DNA from: Flammulina velutipes | Taxonomy: Eukaryota > Basidiomycota > Agaricomycetes > Agaricales > Physalacriaceae | DNA: 64,000 nt | Assembly: GCA_011800155.1 (NCBI GenBank) | Contig: CM022375.1 | Coordinates: 62,001 to 126,000, forward strand | Direction of reading: 5' to 3' | Shown: piece after piece, positions 47,621 to 58,210 of the stretch | Numbering within the stretch: position 1 is the stretch's first letter | How the letters are laid out: the number at the start of each line of letters is the position of its first letter | Position numbers and translations under genes: made by a program | The notes under the pieces: generated by a model | The model's input: the letters and a program-made list of their open reading frames with translations, nothing else | The model's database searches: none | What the model was told of the DNA's origin: nothing

Positions 47621-47973
47621 CTACAGCTTGCTTCTGATTCGTAGTCGGGGGCGCCACAATTTCTCCACTGATTCTCCATTGTACTGACCATCTCCCCTTC
47701 TAAAACAACTGAGGTCGTAAGATAAGGCGCAGGGATATTGGTGGTGCCAAACGCGGCGCGGAATCCAAATGGTCAGGGAACGTGTCTGGTTTAGGAGCGC
47801 TTGGCGGCATAACCAATTGCTGATCCAGTGCCAGTCTGTGTCGTTCAGCAAATCTGGCGAAGGATAAGTTAAAGATGAACAGACTGGCATGGTTACTCAC
47901 CGCGCTGCAATGGCGAGACTGGAGGCATGTAGCGTACCAAAGCGGTTTGTGAGGGCACTGGGACGTCTGCCAT
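47621..47973 (-). CDS. Short hypothetical protein (gene J), uncertain frame
   Basis: ATG 47973 gives MADVPVPSQTALVRYMPPVS, then an intron near 47,851-47,901. Two downstream frames are open (stops near 47,700 and 47,621), so the C-terminus is undecided. No domain recognised. Confidence 0.3.
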
Positions 47974-48129
47974 GATGGTTTGGGTTATACGACAGGTGTC
48001 GTTTCAGACCCGTTCACTGAGAATCGTTTGTGGTGTTGTTCCGGCGGCAGGTCCCACTCGCTGAGACCACATGGAATGACCCAAACGTTATCACATTTCA
48101 AACTAGATAATTATTATCACCCGGAATCT

Positions 48130-48614
48130 ACTGCCCGGGTAGACGCACAATGCCCGCAGCGAAGTCCAAAATGTTGTCAAGTCTGTAACCGAGACACTAC
48201 GACAAGGCAGTTCAGTGAGGCGTCACAGAGACGCAGAGAAATATGAGAACTGACGTTGGCGCGCGAAGTGTGGAAACGTTCAACCATCTCCGTATCCTCG
48301 GGAAAGGGGGAAATGTTATGTTCTGGAAAAGCCTCCAGGAATCTATCCCAAACCGTGCGAAGGTATATGAGCCGCGCTTCTGGGTCGTGCCGGTGCAGCA
48401 AATAGTCCGCACGTTGAGCCCGAACCCACTTGAATTGGCCTGCAGTCAGGTAGAACAGAGGGGCTGAAATCGTCAATAAGATAACCTCAGAGACAAATTA
48501 AATGGACCGACCATTGCTGAAACGAGTGTGTTTGGGCTTGAGACCTTTACTGGCCTTCTTCGACGGGTTTGTAGATGCGGGGGTCCCTCCACGGGAAGAC
48601 AGAGCCTTGGGCAT
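48130..48614 (-). CDS. Hypothetical protein related to the N-terminal module of the companion genes (gene K)
   Basis: ATG 48614 gives a basic start (KKASKGLKPKHTRF). After an intron at about 48,466-48,512 follow FYLTAGQFKWVRAQRADYLL and YLRTVWDRFLEAFPE. This 'helix, acidic Leu helix, W..F...FPE' pattern resembles the N-terminal Gly-Trp module of genes A-C, though it lacks the GW itself. The gene appears short or truncated, with an uncertain end near 48,130. Confidence 0.4.
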
Positions 48615-49075
48615 CAGAGCTGAGTGGGCCAAAAGTTGGTGGCGTTCAGTGAGTCGCAAGAAGTTCCTTTAAGGTGATTCGTTCGCGCCGCGCCTGTGTT
48701 AAGCCACACGCACAATCAGGCAAATACGAAGGTAATTTTATCATCCAAATTTTACTGAGAGCGAGTTCCGGTAGCATCAGGCAAATACGGCAAGGTCGTG
48801 GCGCTCCAGGGTGTCCCTAGGAATTTTGAACTGATCCTAGAGTTGAGGACAACATCAATCTCCAGATTACACCGACCCAGGACCTACCACACCAAGAGAC
48901 GTCGAATTTGCTACACCAGAAGAAAGTCATCCGTCGACAAGATAGCAAGAGCTAGAGGTTCGCTGAGGTTCGAGTGTGATTGCCGTCACAAGTGACAACA
49001 GTACGTTATCTTCGTTTGTCCTTGCCCACCACTGTCGCCTCAACATGAACGACCTTAGTTACTCTTTAGGCTGCG
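48615..49075. other. Spacer upstream of the first KDZ gene
   Basis: No gene recognised. The repeated phrase ATCAGGCAAATACG occurs twice (about 48,717 and 48,777). The distal part should contain the KDZ promoter. Confidence 0.4.
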
Positions 49076-51691
49076 ATGGCCAACAAGCAACCAGCCAACT
49101 TGTGTACTACTCAGGCCATTTCGCGGGCGCGTGCGATCCCACCCTCTGATTTATTCCCGGAGGCAACCAACCTATCGCGAGGTACTCAACCTTGGCCAGA
49201 TGTATCTGATCCATTGTCAAAGCCAACCGCTCCTCGCGCCAGACCCAGGACTTTGAAGTTTTCGGACATCTCTCTTCCCCAAGCCGTTGCTCAGAGCACG
49301 CTGCCTGGATACTCTCGTCGAGATGTCGACACAACATACGAAATCTCCTCTGACGGCAAGCGAGCCATTCGATTTGCGGAAGGACGTGACGTCCCCATTC
49401 CTAAGCGCGCGTGTGTGTCCTTGGCAAATGGTGACACGGATTGGCGTGGTCTACCAGTTACAGATCCGCCAGGAGATGAGGACTCGGAATCCGACGAAGG
49501 TGCTGCATTAGACCATTCAGACGCAGAGGGTACTTGGCAGGATATAGAGGAAGGCTCAAATCCGGCGGCGATGATAGACGAGACGGGTGAGATTCGGGAT
49601 ACCAGGCGGAAGAGTTACGCCAGCTCTGTGCGTTTTTCTTTCTTTCTATGAAACATTTTTCCTCACGCCTGACTACAGGATGATCCAATGGCACTGTTCA
49701 TTCCCATGGCTGAAACGATTCTGGACGAGCTTTTCGTGCGGGAAAGTCTGCCTGCCACTGCATGTTGCCAGACTTGCAAAGGCCGCCTCGCGTCTCCGCC
49801 CGTCACTGCGTCTGCACCACCTCTAGGGGATTCTCCTCCCATGCATGCAGGACAAGGACAGCAGGAGGATCCATCTCTAGCGCAATCCCCTCTATTGCCT
49901 ACATTGGACCCACGCTCGCCTTTGTCCGAGCGAACAGAGCCAGTACTGCCTACCGTGGATCGACTTTTCAAATGCACGACTTGTGGCGAGTTTCTGGAGT
50001 GTCGTTCCTGTTGTCTCGACCGGCATCATTACACTCCTTTGCACACACTCAAGGTACTTATATTTCTTTATTTTCTGGAAGTATCTAATGGATCTTTTGC
50101 TAGGAATGGTCAGTGTCCGGGTACTTCACCAGAACATCTCTGCGTGAGCTAGGGTTATGCTTTCAGCTGGGTCATGGCGGGGAGGCTTGCCCGTTACCAT
50201 GCGCACTGCGGCTGGTGACTGTGATGCACCTTAACGGAGTACACTCGGTTTCGATGTCGGTCTGTGGTTGCGATCTCTCTGATGAGGCCAACGAATGGCG
50301 CCAGTACATTCGCTTGGGGTGGTATCCGGCATCGACAGCGCAGCCACAAACCTTCGGAACTTTTGAATGCTTGCGACATTTCCGCCGCTTGAACGTTGTC
50401 GCCAATGTCAATGTTTGCGACTATGTCACAACCCTCGAGCGCCTGTCCGATCCCACAGGGATGGAGTTTCTGCCAGATCGGTACAAGGTGTTTGGTCTTA
50501 TGTCGCAGCAAGTCTCATATATGGATCACATGCGTCGATCCGGGTTGGCCTATTTGAAGGATGGCCTGCGGTCGGCACCTTGGGGTTCAGCTGCTGTCCG
50601 ATGTTGGGCATGTCCGAGGGCGAAGGTTAACCTGCCGGATAATTGGAAGGATCTCGACGACAATCTCCAGTAAGTCGAGTCCTCTGTGGTTTGAATAGTT
50701 CTAATTGCTTGACAGGTTCAAGTATGCCCTTTTCCTGGGAATGGACGCGTGTTTTCGTTTGGAGAACAGGCTGCGGCAAAAGAGCAAGAACAAGAGCTAC
50801 ACCTTTCTTGCAGATGGCCTTGGCTGCTTTGTGTCATACGAGAGTTACTTGAAGAATTATGTGAAGGAAGAGGATGTAAGAAATTATATTTTCGGGCGTT
50901 TTGAATAGCTGCTGACGATATTCACAGATTAGTAGCTGTATCGCCTTCGCGGCTTTGATGCAGAAGGATACGCGGGTTTCGAAGGGTTTGCGTGCGACTG
51001 GCGTCGGGGGATGTATCTGCACACGACACGAGATAATTCGACCACTTGGCCTGGGAGATCTTCTCAAAGGTGAAAGGTCTGTTGATCACTTGTTGGCTTG
51101 AGGTTAGACAAATACTGACATATCTTACGTAGATACGCAAACATGGACTACATTTTTTGGGCCTCTATTCTGGGCGAGGACTTGCAGCAACTCATCGTTT
51201 CTTACGACATTGGTTGTCAATGGAAAATAAATCTCGCGGAACGCCAAAAGTCTCTCCCAGCGATTCTGCGAGAACCTGTTGAGGGACGTAAGATATGTGT
51301 CGGTCTGCCTGTTTGGCATGGCAGTGTCCATGAGGAGGCATGCGCCTCATCCGAGTCGCTCCGTTACAAACAGGGGGCAGGCATGACGGACGGGGAGGCA
51401 GTAGAACATGTTTGGAGCAAGTTGGGCCCGAAGGCGTGGGCTACCAAGGAGATGCACAAGAATATCCGGTAGGAGAGCTTAGAGGACACAATGGACGAGC
51501 TAAACTGGACCAAGAATCTGGGGCTTGGTACACAATAGGTTGCTGTTGTCCTGTATGACTACTAAGATTCTTCCATAGGTATCATTTTACGTCGGCGCTA
51601 TGAGGTCGCCAAAGTCGAGCAGGCTGAGCAGGCACCTGTAGCCGGGCCATTTACTAAACTTCCCGGATCATCCCTTTTGATTAAATACTAA
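49076..51691 (+). pseudogene. KDZ transposase with CxC2-type cysteine cluster, interrupted
   Basis: Exons: 49076-49627, 49679-50053, 50104-50669, 50716-50875, 50938-51076, 51133 onward. A disordered N-terminus is followed by the cysteine cluster (CCQTC ... FKCTTCGEFLECRSCC..H), then LMHLNGVHSVSMSVCGC-type sequence and the KDZ core. Likely catalytic acids lie in LFLGMDACFR, VSYDIGCQWK and MTDGEAVEHVWSKLG, all present. The frame is broken by TAG at 51470-51472, after which homology resumes in the same frame (SLEDTMDELNWTKNLGLG) and, after an intron, LRRRYEVAKVEQAEQ to a stop at 51,691. The long C-terminal region is missing. KDZ enzymes mobilise large fungal DNA transposons. Confidence 0.88.
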
Positions 51692-51987
51692 CTGTTGGGT
51701 TAGCTCCCATCAGCTAACCAGAGACATTTTAGAAACCTGTCTGAACCCTCTCATTGGCTCAGCACTATCATGGACCGCTCTAACGGCGGTTTCCGCACTG
51801 GCTAAAACGTCGGGGGCTTCCCAATCTGTCCAGGGCAGGAGAATCTATTCCAAATGCGTACAAAATACAGGATAAAATATAAGAAGAGCTATTCACCCGC
51901 AATTCAAGCACACCGTCGCACCAAAAGCAGTCCACCGATCTTTCCATCATCCCGCCACCCGCCATCCCGCCACTCTCCTTTCCATCG
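51692..51987. other. Junction between a truncated KDZ gene and an inverted KDZ fragment
   Basis: About 300 bp without coding signal, AT-rich, between the truncated end of the plus-strand KDZ gene and the stop of the minus-strand fragment. A breakpoint of an inversion or deletion should lie here. Confidence 0.4.
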
Positions 51988-52705
51988 TCAAACTTCTCCC
52001 GAGCTCACAGTATATCCTGACCACCACTCATGCCCGCGTTGTCGAGATATCCAGATTCTTGATTCGGGGGGGTGGGATTTGGCGAGGTCTGCAATGATAG
52101 CAGCAGCAGCAGCCTGTGCCTGCGCGTCCATGGGCCCGGCTGGCTGCGCTCGAGATGGTTCCTTGTGGAGCCATAGTTCCTCAAATGACTGCTTGACGCT
52201 CTGTAACCCATTAGCCTGTCTCATAGTGTATGCCACATGCCCGTCAAAAATCGCCTGTGCCTCCGACGCCAATTTTGGCCTCGCAGCGCGTGTGCGCCAC
52301 TCTCGTTCCTCCCACATCAACGACCTCAGCACTCTCCGCATCTCCTCTTTCAACAGTTCCACCTCCTCACTCCAACGGTCCTTGCGCGCCAGCGCTTTTG
52401 ACCATTCCACGCGGACGCCTGTGAAGAAACTTAGTAGTATGTTCTGCAACAGATTGAGAACACTACTCACACTCATGCAGGAATTCTTCTTCCTCCCCAG
52501 GTTCCCCGCCCGCAGTCCAAATCCAAGATACTGTCTGACGCGTTGATCCCTCCCCGACCTTGTCGAACTTCCTACCCGACGCAGTGACTCTGCTATCTCG
52601 GCCACACAGTCGGCCCAACTTCTTCACTGCCAGCGAGTCCGATTCGCCTGGGGCAAACAGTTCGATGTCCTTGTCCAACAACGGCACCCAGAGAAGTACG
52701 TACAA
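51988..52705 (-). pseudogene. C-terminal fragment of a KDZ (CxC2-type) transposase, inverted
   Basis: Two exons on the minus strand (52705 to about 52,470, then about 52,425-51,988). The first reads SGRKFDKVGEGSTRQTVSWIW and the second VRVEWSKALARKDRWSEEVE, LLKEEMRRVL, EEREWRTRA, then a helical stretch. This RVEW.KA.AR..RW.EEV.LL.EEMRR block is the usual C-terminal end of CxC2-associated KDZ proteins and is what the neighbouring plus-strand KDZ gene lacks. No catalytic core upstream. Confidence 0.75.
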
Positions 52706-53888
52706 CTAGATATCGTACTCTAGTCCGAGGGGGTACTATTTAGTTGATTACCTCTAACAAGAGGGTGTCATTGGCGAGTACGGTAACTAGTTACTGCACC
52801 CCTACGGGCCCGCCGCCAGCTAGCAGCGCCAGCGCGCGCCCGCGGGACTATCCGGTACCATCCCTTACCGCATCACCACTCCGAAATCCTGATCCCGCGA
52901 TCAATCCATCCGTTCCGTGCGATTAGAATGGGTTCCGGGCATTCCGTTCCGGGATGTGCGCCACATCGCGTCCAGCCAAAATGGATCGCTGGCTCGCGAT
53001 GCATTGCGTAGGGGCCAGAGAGGGAGGAGAAAGGTAAATAATAGTGGAATTGCGTAGGAATAAAATTAAAACGATACACGTAGGGGGGGGGGCGAGAATG
53101 GCAGGTCGCGAAATGTGGCGCTCATAAATAAAAATGAGCGTGCACCCAAAACGGTAGGTAGGGAATGGGGTATGGAGGGATAGATGGTAGTATAGGTAGC
53201 AGAAACGTTGCAGCCAAATACGTAGTGGTGGTGCGCTCGAGGATGATGGAAATGGGTTGAGAATGTGGCGCAAATGGGGGATGGAGCGTTGGGCGTGCCG
53301 GCAGCTTGAAGCGCCGAAATCGAATGAATAATGTGTAGGAGCCGTGGGGGATCGTTGGAGAGACAGCAGTCACGGTGTAGGCATGGCGGCAGGTTGGATA
53401 TGGGGGTGAAAATGACCGCGGGGCACGGGTGAAATGGTGGGTATTGGATGCCCGTAACGAGCGATAGTGTTGTCCCACGAGCGTCTACATGTCGCAATGC
53501 CAGCGTAGGCACCCGAATCCTGGTACACGACCGTCATTGACGTTGTTGGGGGTCACACCATGGTCGGACGACGCAACGGCAAAAATGAGGGAAAAGCCAG
53601 CTTCAACGGGACGCGTGGCTAATGAAAACGTTCCACAGCTCGTGCAGCGGCAGAAAACGGCGGATATGAGACGGCGGCAACGTTGGTCGCAGACGACGGT
53701 GGAAGTCCTTGGCTAAGTTCGGGATTGATCGGACACGTTGCAAAAACATCAAGTCAGATTTCTAAGTACTATCTACGTTGGTATCTAGCGGGAGCTCTAT
53801 ATCGTAATGACAGTGCGACGTATGTGAAATATGAAGTCCAACGAAAAGAAAAGGAATAGGCATATTCTAAAGTGACGACAGATGTATG
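52706..53888. other. Gene-free, purine-biased region with TGTGGCGC motifs
   Basis: GTGGCGC or its complement occurs at 52958, 53115 and 53265. From about 53,030 to 53,470 the plus strand is purine-rich. It lies directly 3' of companion gene C, paralleling 16.2-17.5 kb beside gene A. No gene supported. Confidence 0.5.
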
Positions 53889-56662
53889 TTACTTATGGCG
53901 GCGGCGCTTGTTAGACTTGTTGTCAGCAGAGGTCTGAGCTTTCCTCTTTCCCGAAGGAATAGAGCCACTTGCGACGACTTGCTCAAGAGTCCAGATTACC
54001 TCATCAACAGCCAAAGTCCAATCCCCCGCAGCTATCGTCCCATTGCTAGCGCCCGGAATGAAGATGTGATCGCCCCACCAAAGGAGGCATCCGATAACGA
54101 AAATCATGCCGTTTTTCCCAGCAGTGACCTGCAGCTCCTCCCACGGGACATCATCAGGCCTGAGAAGTGTGGCGCCATCCCGTCGTAATGGTGGCTGTAG
54201 CTCCTTCCACCACTGCCAGAACGACTCCCGGAACTTGGCGACATCATTGATGGGACGCGACACCTCCCATCGTCGGTAATTCTTAGTGAACTCGGCCACT
54301 TGCGTGGGACGGTGAGTTGTGACGGGGCGTCCACTTTCGACCGGAAATCCGGAGTGGCGTTCGAAAACCACAAATGCGTCGAGGAGCCGAGCCCATCGTG
54401 GCCAAGTAGAACCGCGTCGGAAGCCTCTAAAGGCAGATTTGAGTTCTGCAGGCCAACCATCATCATCAATGTCCTCCATGGATGGGACATCGTCGTCGTC
54501 ATCCTGTCGCCACCATGGTTGCACTTGAGGCGGCGAGACCGTCCTCTCTTGTGGATTCGGAAGTGGCAATGAAGAGGACTCTGGAGACGAGGTAATCTGC
54601 TGTGGCGGCAAAGGCGGTAAGGACTCCGGAGACGACAGCACTTGATGATTGCTGATATTCCCTTCAGAGACGTCGACCTCCATCCTGTTGTCCCCCTGGG
54701 TCTCGCACTCCTCGCCATCTGGTTCGTCACTCAAATTGCTGAGCTCGCTATCCGAGTCATCGGGCAATCGCGGACGAGGGACACGGTGTTCCCAGAATCC
54801 GTGTGGGCGCAAATGGCCATCCTCGTCATCAGCCATGCCCTTGTCTCCCGGCGTCTCACTCCGTTCATCGTTGCTCAACTCGCTGAGCTCGCTATCCGTG
54901 TCGTCAGGCATCCGTGCACGTGGAATGCGACGCTGCCAAAACCCGTGTGGGCGCAACTGCCCATCCTCATTCTCCTTGTCCGAGGCATGTCGAAATGCAG
55001 GACGACGATACGCAGGAGGTGGGTCAGACCATGAATCCGTTGCAGACCCCTCATCCCCATCTTCCATAGGTATGCCGCGAGTTTTTCTGCCTTGCCGCAG
55101 GGACCTTCGTCGAGCCTCGGCATTGAGGTCATCTTCCTCGTCGGTTAAGTCGCTCTCGCTGACGTCGGAGGACATAGAACTCTCATCGTCACCCCGTCGT
55201 TGCTTTCACTGTTTCCGTAGACCTGGCAGTTCAACGGAAGGAGTCGTTGCGGAAGGAGTTGAAGTCGTTGAGGTGGAAGTGGTGGGTGTGTCGGTCGGAC
55301 GAGCTATTGCACGGGCAGCGCGGTCTGCGGGACCTAACAGGATTTATATTAGCTTAATTCTGATGAAGGTGGAGGGAGAACGTACTATAAACCTTTTCGC
55401 CGAATTTTAACATCAATTTCTCCACTTTCTCGTACCCCTTTGAGTCAAATTGAGGCCACGTCAGGTCGCTATCAATGGTAGTGCCTGCATGACAGCTAAG
55501 AAAAAACGCTTAAAATATAGGACAATGTTGCAATAGGAAGTCCTCACCTGCGCACTTGAAGGTTGCCGTGATCATGGCCGACGGGTCCACATAACATTAT
55601 TGTGACAGCCATACCGAACCGAGTGTGAATGGCGTCGGCGGCGCGTTGGAGAAAGAATGCGCCTTGGTTGAAGGCACTGGAAATATTGATGAGTGAGGCA
55701 GAGGCCGAAAGTGCTGTGACGACGTACATTGAATAGTTTTCCGCAGTAGCTGCCTTATTCTCCTCTGCGCGTTGTTCGTACTCCATCACATCACGGTCGT
55801 ACTGCCAGTGAATGACATTGGCGATATGAGCTTTGACAGCGTCAGATTCTGTATCGTACTTCCGTTTCGCCACCGCCCGTTGGACCTTCATATAGACACT
55901 TTTGCGCAAAGGTCCAAGGTGTTTTTCGTAGTCGGACAGAGTGTCTTCATTGTACGCAGGATCGGGAGTGCCGTTGACGTCAATGTCGTACTGGAGCGAC
56001 ACAGAATCAATGTCTGGGTATTCCTTCAAAATTTTCAGGACGTCGCGTGCCGCCTTGAAGTAGGCATGTTGAAAGAAGTCTTTAATCTGCGCCCAATAAG
56101 TATGGGTGTAGACTTGAATGGCCTGTGCGCGTCGCGGTAGGGCTCCGGGATTGAAAAGGTCCTCGAGGGCGTCGTTGATGACATTCTGACCAGACGTACT
56201 GACACTGTTAGCGGTCTTGCGGTAATGCAGCATAATCTTCTGTAGCCGTCGTGTCAGCTAGTAGCTATCGATTCAGAGAAGAAAACATACCTCGCCAATG
56301 GTTTTTAGCTGCACCTCTCGTGCTTTCGCCTCGTCTTCTGGCAACTTGGCCAGTTCCGTGGCCTCCTTCACCTCCCATTCCCTCACAGCATCGTCGTCCG
56401 GGCACATAGGTGTTTCATCCAAGTCTTTATCGGGAGCCAGGTGAGAGAAGAGGATTGTGAAGGCCACGGCCATCTTTCGTGACCATTGTCGAACACTCTT
56501 CTGCCCTCCCTTTTGCGCAGTAGCCCACGCATCACGATGAGCGTCCAAAAAATTCCGGCGCTCTCCCCAAAGCCAACCTCGTGGACCCCGTCGTTGAGGT
56601 GGTTCATTTGCGTTAGCCTTGCGCCGCTTCCTGGCTTTCGGTTTTTCGACGGTTGCAGGCAT
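53889..56662 (-). CDS. Companion gene C: multi-domain protein of unknown function
   Basis: ATG 56662 on the minus strand. Exon 1 (to about 56,291) is basic (KPKARKRRKANAN) with RGPRGWLWGERRNFLDAHRD, the N-terminal Gly-Trp module. Exon 2 (about 56,241-55,545) is helical and ends with the central module VTIMLCGPVGHDHGNLQV. An exon near 55,490 continues DLTWPQFDSKGYEKVEKLM. A Thr/Pro linker precedes the last long exon (about 55,190-53,889), which has an acidic region, a tandem ~38-residue repeat (LRPHGFW ... PDD.DSELS), and the C-terminal module (FWQWWKELQPPLRRDG, GKNGMIFVIGCLLWWGDHI). It ends in a basic KRKAQ...KRRRHK tail, likely nuclear. Same architecture as A and B. Confidence 0.7.
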
Positions 56663-56785
56663 GAAACTAGTTGTGACAGCAATTGGACAGGGAGACACGA
56701 CCGACAAACGGATGACAACAAGCAAATGACATAACAAGATTAGCTAAAACAACATCGCCACATTATCCCGCAAAATTGACAGATC

Positions 56786-57859
56786 TTACATCACAACGTC
56801 TCTAAGGCTGCTACCAGTCTTGATATAAGCAGTCCTTCCTGCGCGGATAGCAGCACGGAAAGCGCTCTCGGCCGACTCCCTATATCACTATGAGTAAGTT
56901 ATTAAATAGATCACGCTAAAGAAAAAATACATACACATCTGTGAACGTCCTGGTTGCCTCGCCCTCAACATGGAGCGCATAAAAGAGCATAGTGGTATCG
57001 TTGCCGGACCAATCGTCATCGTCATCGGCATCTGAGAGATCGAGGGGGACATATCTGCTCTTCTGGGAGGAGGAGGCGGAAGATGTCGAGCCAGAAGGCA
57101 TCGAGCTGGTTGAAGCCGGGGCAGGCGGTTCCGATGAATGTGATGACCCCGTACCGAACAAGGAGGAGATCGAGGAGGTGGATGACAGCGTATGGGAAGA
57201 CGCTGAAGACTTGGTAGGAGACGCTGACCGGGGATAGGCTGGTTTGAATTTTCCCTTTGCCTGGGAAGGAGACGGAGTGTATGCTACACGGACAGGAGAC
57301 GCTTTACCGAGCGTCTCCGACGTGAAGATCCTGGTGGTCGTGGCACAAGGAGAAAGAGTGGCGTCAACGGTTCGACTTCGACCATGGCTTTGTTGCGGAA
57401 CAGGGGAGGCGGGAGGTGTCGCAGGTGGAGCTGAAGGAGCTGGATGCATATTTGTAGTGTTCGTGCGCTGGCGGGCTCGGCCGCACTCATGATATCCAAG
57501 CTCACCCGCTTCGCAGTATTCGCTCCAATCGATAACAGCCTGCTGCCAAGTTCGCCAATGCTTGTGACTGTTGCCGGGATATCCTTTGACATGTGTCTCT
57601 GCGGTCGACCTTCGAACAGCCTTAAGCCAAGACGAAGACAGTAGAAGAGCAAAACGTACCAAGAAGAATATGCCCCGCACTGGCGACCTCGCCTCACGAG
57701 ATAAAACCCCCCCCTAACCCTACCTAACCCATCTCCGCCTCCATACTCTCTGACATGGTAGTCGTTCTTGTCAGGATACCAAGTCGGCTGGCAAGGATAG
57801 AGAGAGAGGTTGAGAATAGCGTCAACTAGCTCGGCGTATTCATTGTTTTCAGTCGACAT
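56786..57859 (-). CDS. Viroplasmin/RNase H1 N-terminal-like protein (gene H)
   Basis: ATG 57859. The N-terminus (YPCQPTWYPDKNDYHV) leads to GFYLVRRGRQCGAYSSW. After a short intron-like gap near 57,610-57,650 the frame gives KAVRRSTAETHVKGYPGNSH and WRTWQQAVIDW, completing a viroplasmin-like strand/G-x-x-G/helix pattern. A long Ser/Pro/Ala-rich linker follows, then an acidic patch (SDADDDDDW) and a C-terminal MLFYALHVEG; a final exon (ESAESAFRAAIRAGR) ends at 56,786. The splice within the module does not join perfectly, so a small frameshift is possible. It sits head-to-tail upstream of companion gene C. Confidence 0.6.
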
Positions 57860-58210
57860 AATGGGGGAAAGGCAAGAATGGAACCAGATCATTCAACATT
57901 GATATCTGCAAATGCTCGCTCGGCATACGAATAGAAGACTCTGTCCAGCTGACAGTATCAGATACCTGGCGTGGTATTCTAGAATATGTTATCGTAGGCT
58001 ACGTACCAGCCAGATGACCAGTAAACGTACATTCAGTGTGGAATGTGGTTTGCTGTATTCGGTTATCGATTGATCAAGCGTTTCGGATGATCCAACCTTG
58101 ACCCATACCATCATCTACACGTCAACTTTCACTCTTCTCGCCTCATGGAAGCCTCACTTCGACCCCGTTTCAACATTACCTTGCTCTTTCTCGCAACATT
58201 AACACGGAGC
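57860..58210. other. Spacer between gene H and the foldback element
   Basis: Upstream region of gene H. No gene or RNA recognised. Confidence 0.4.
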
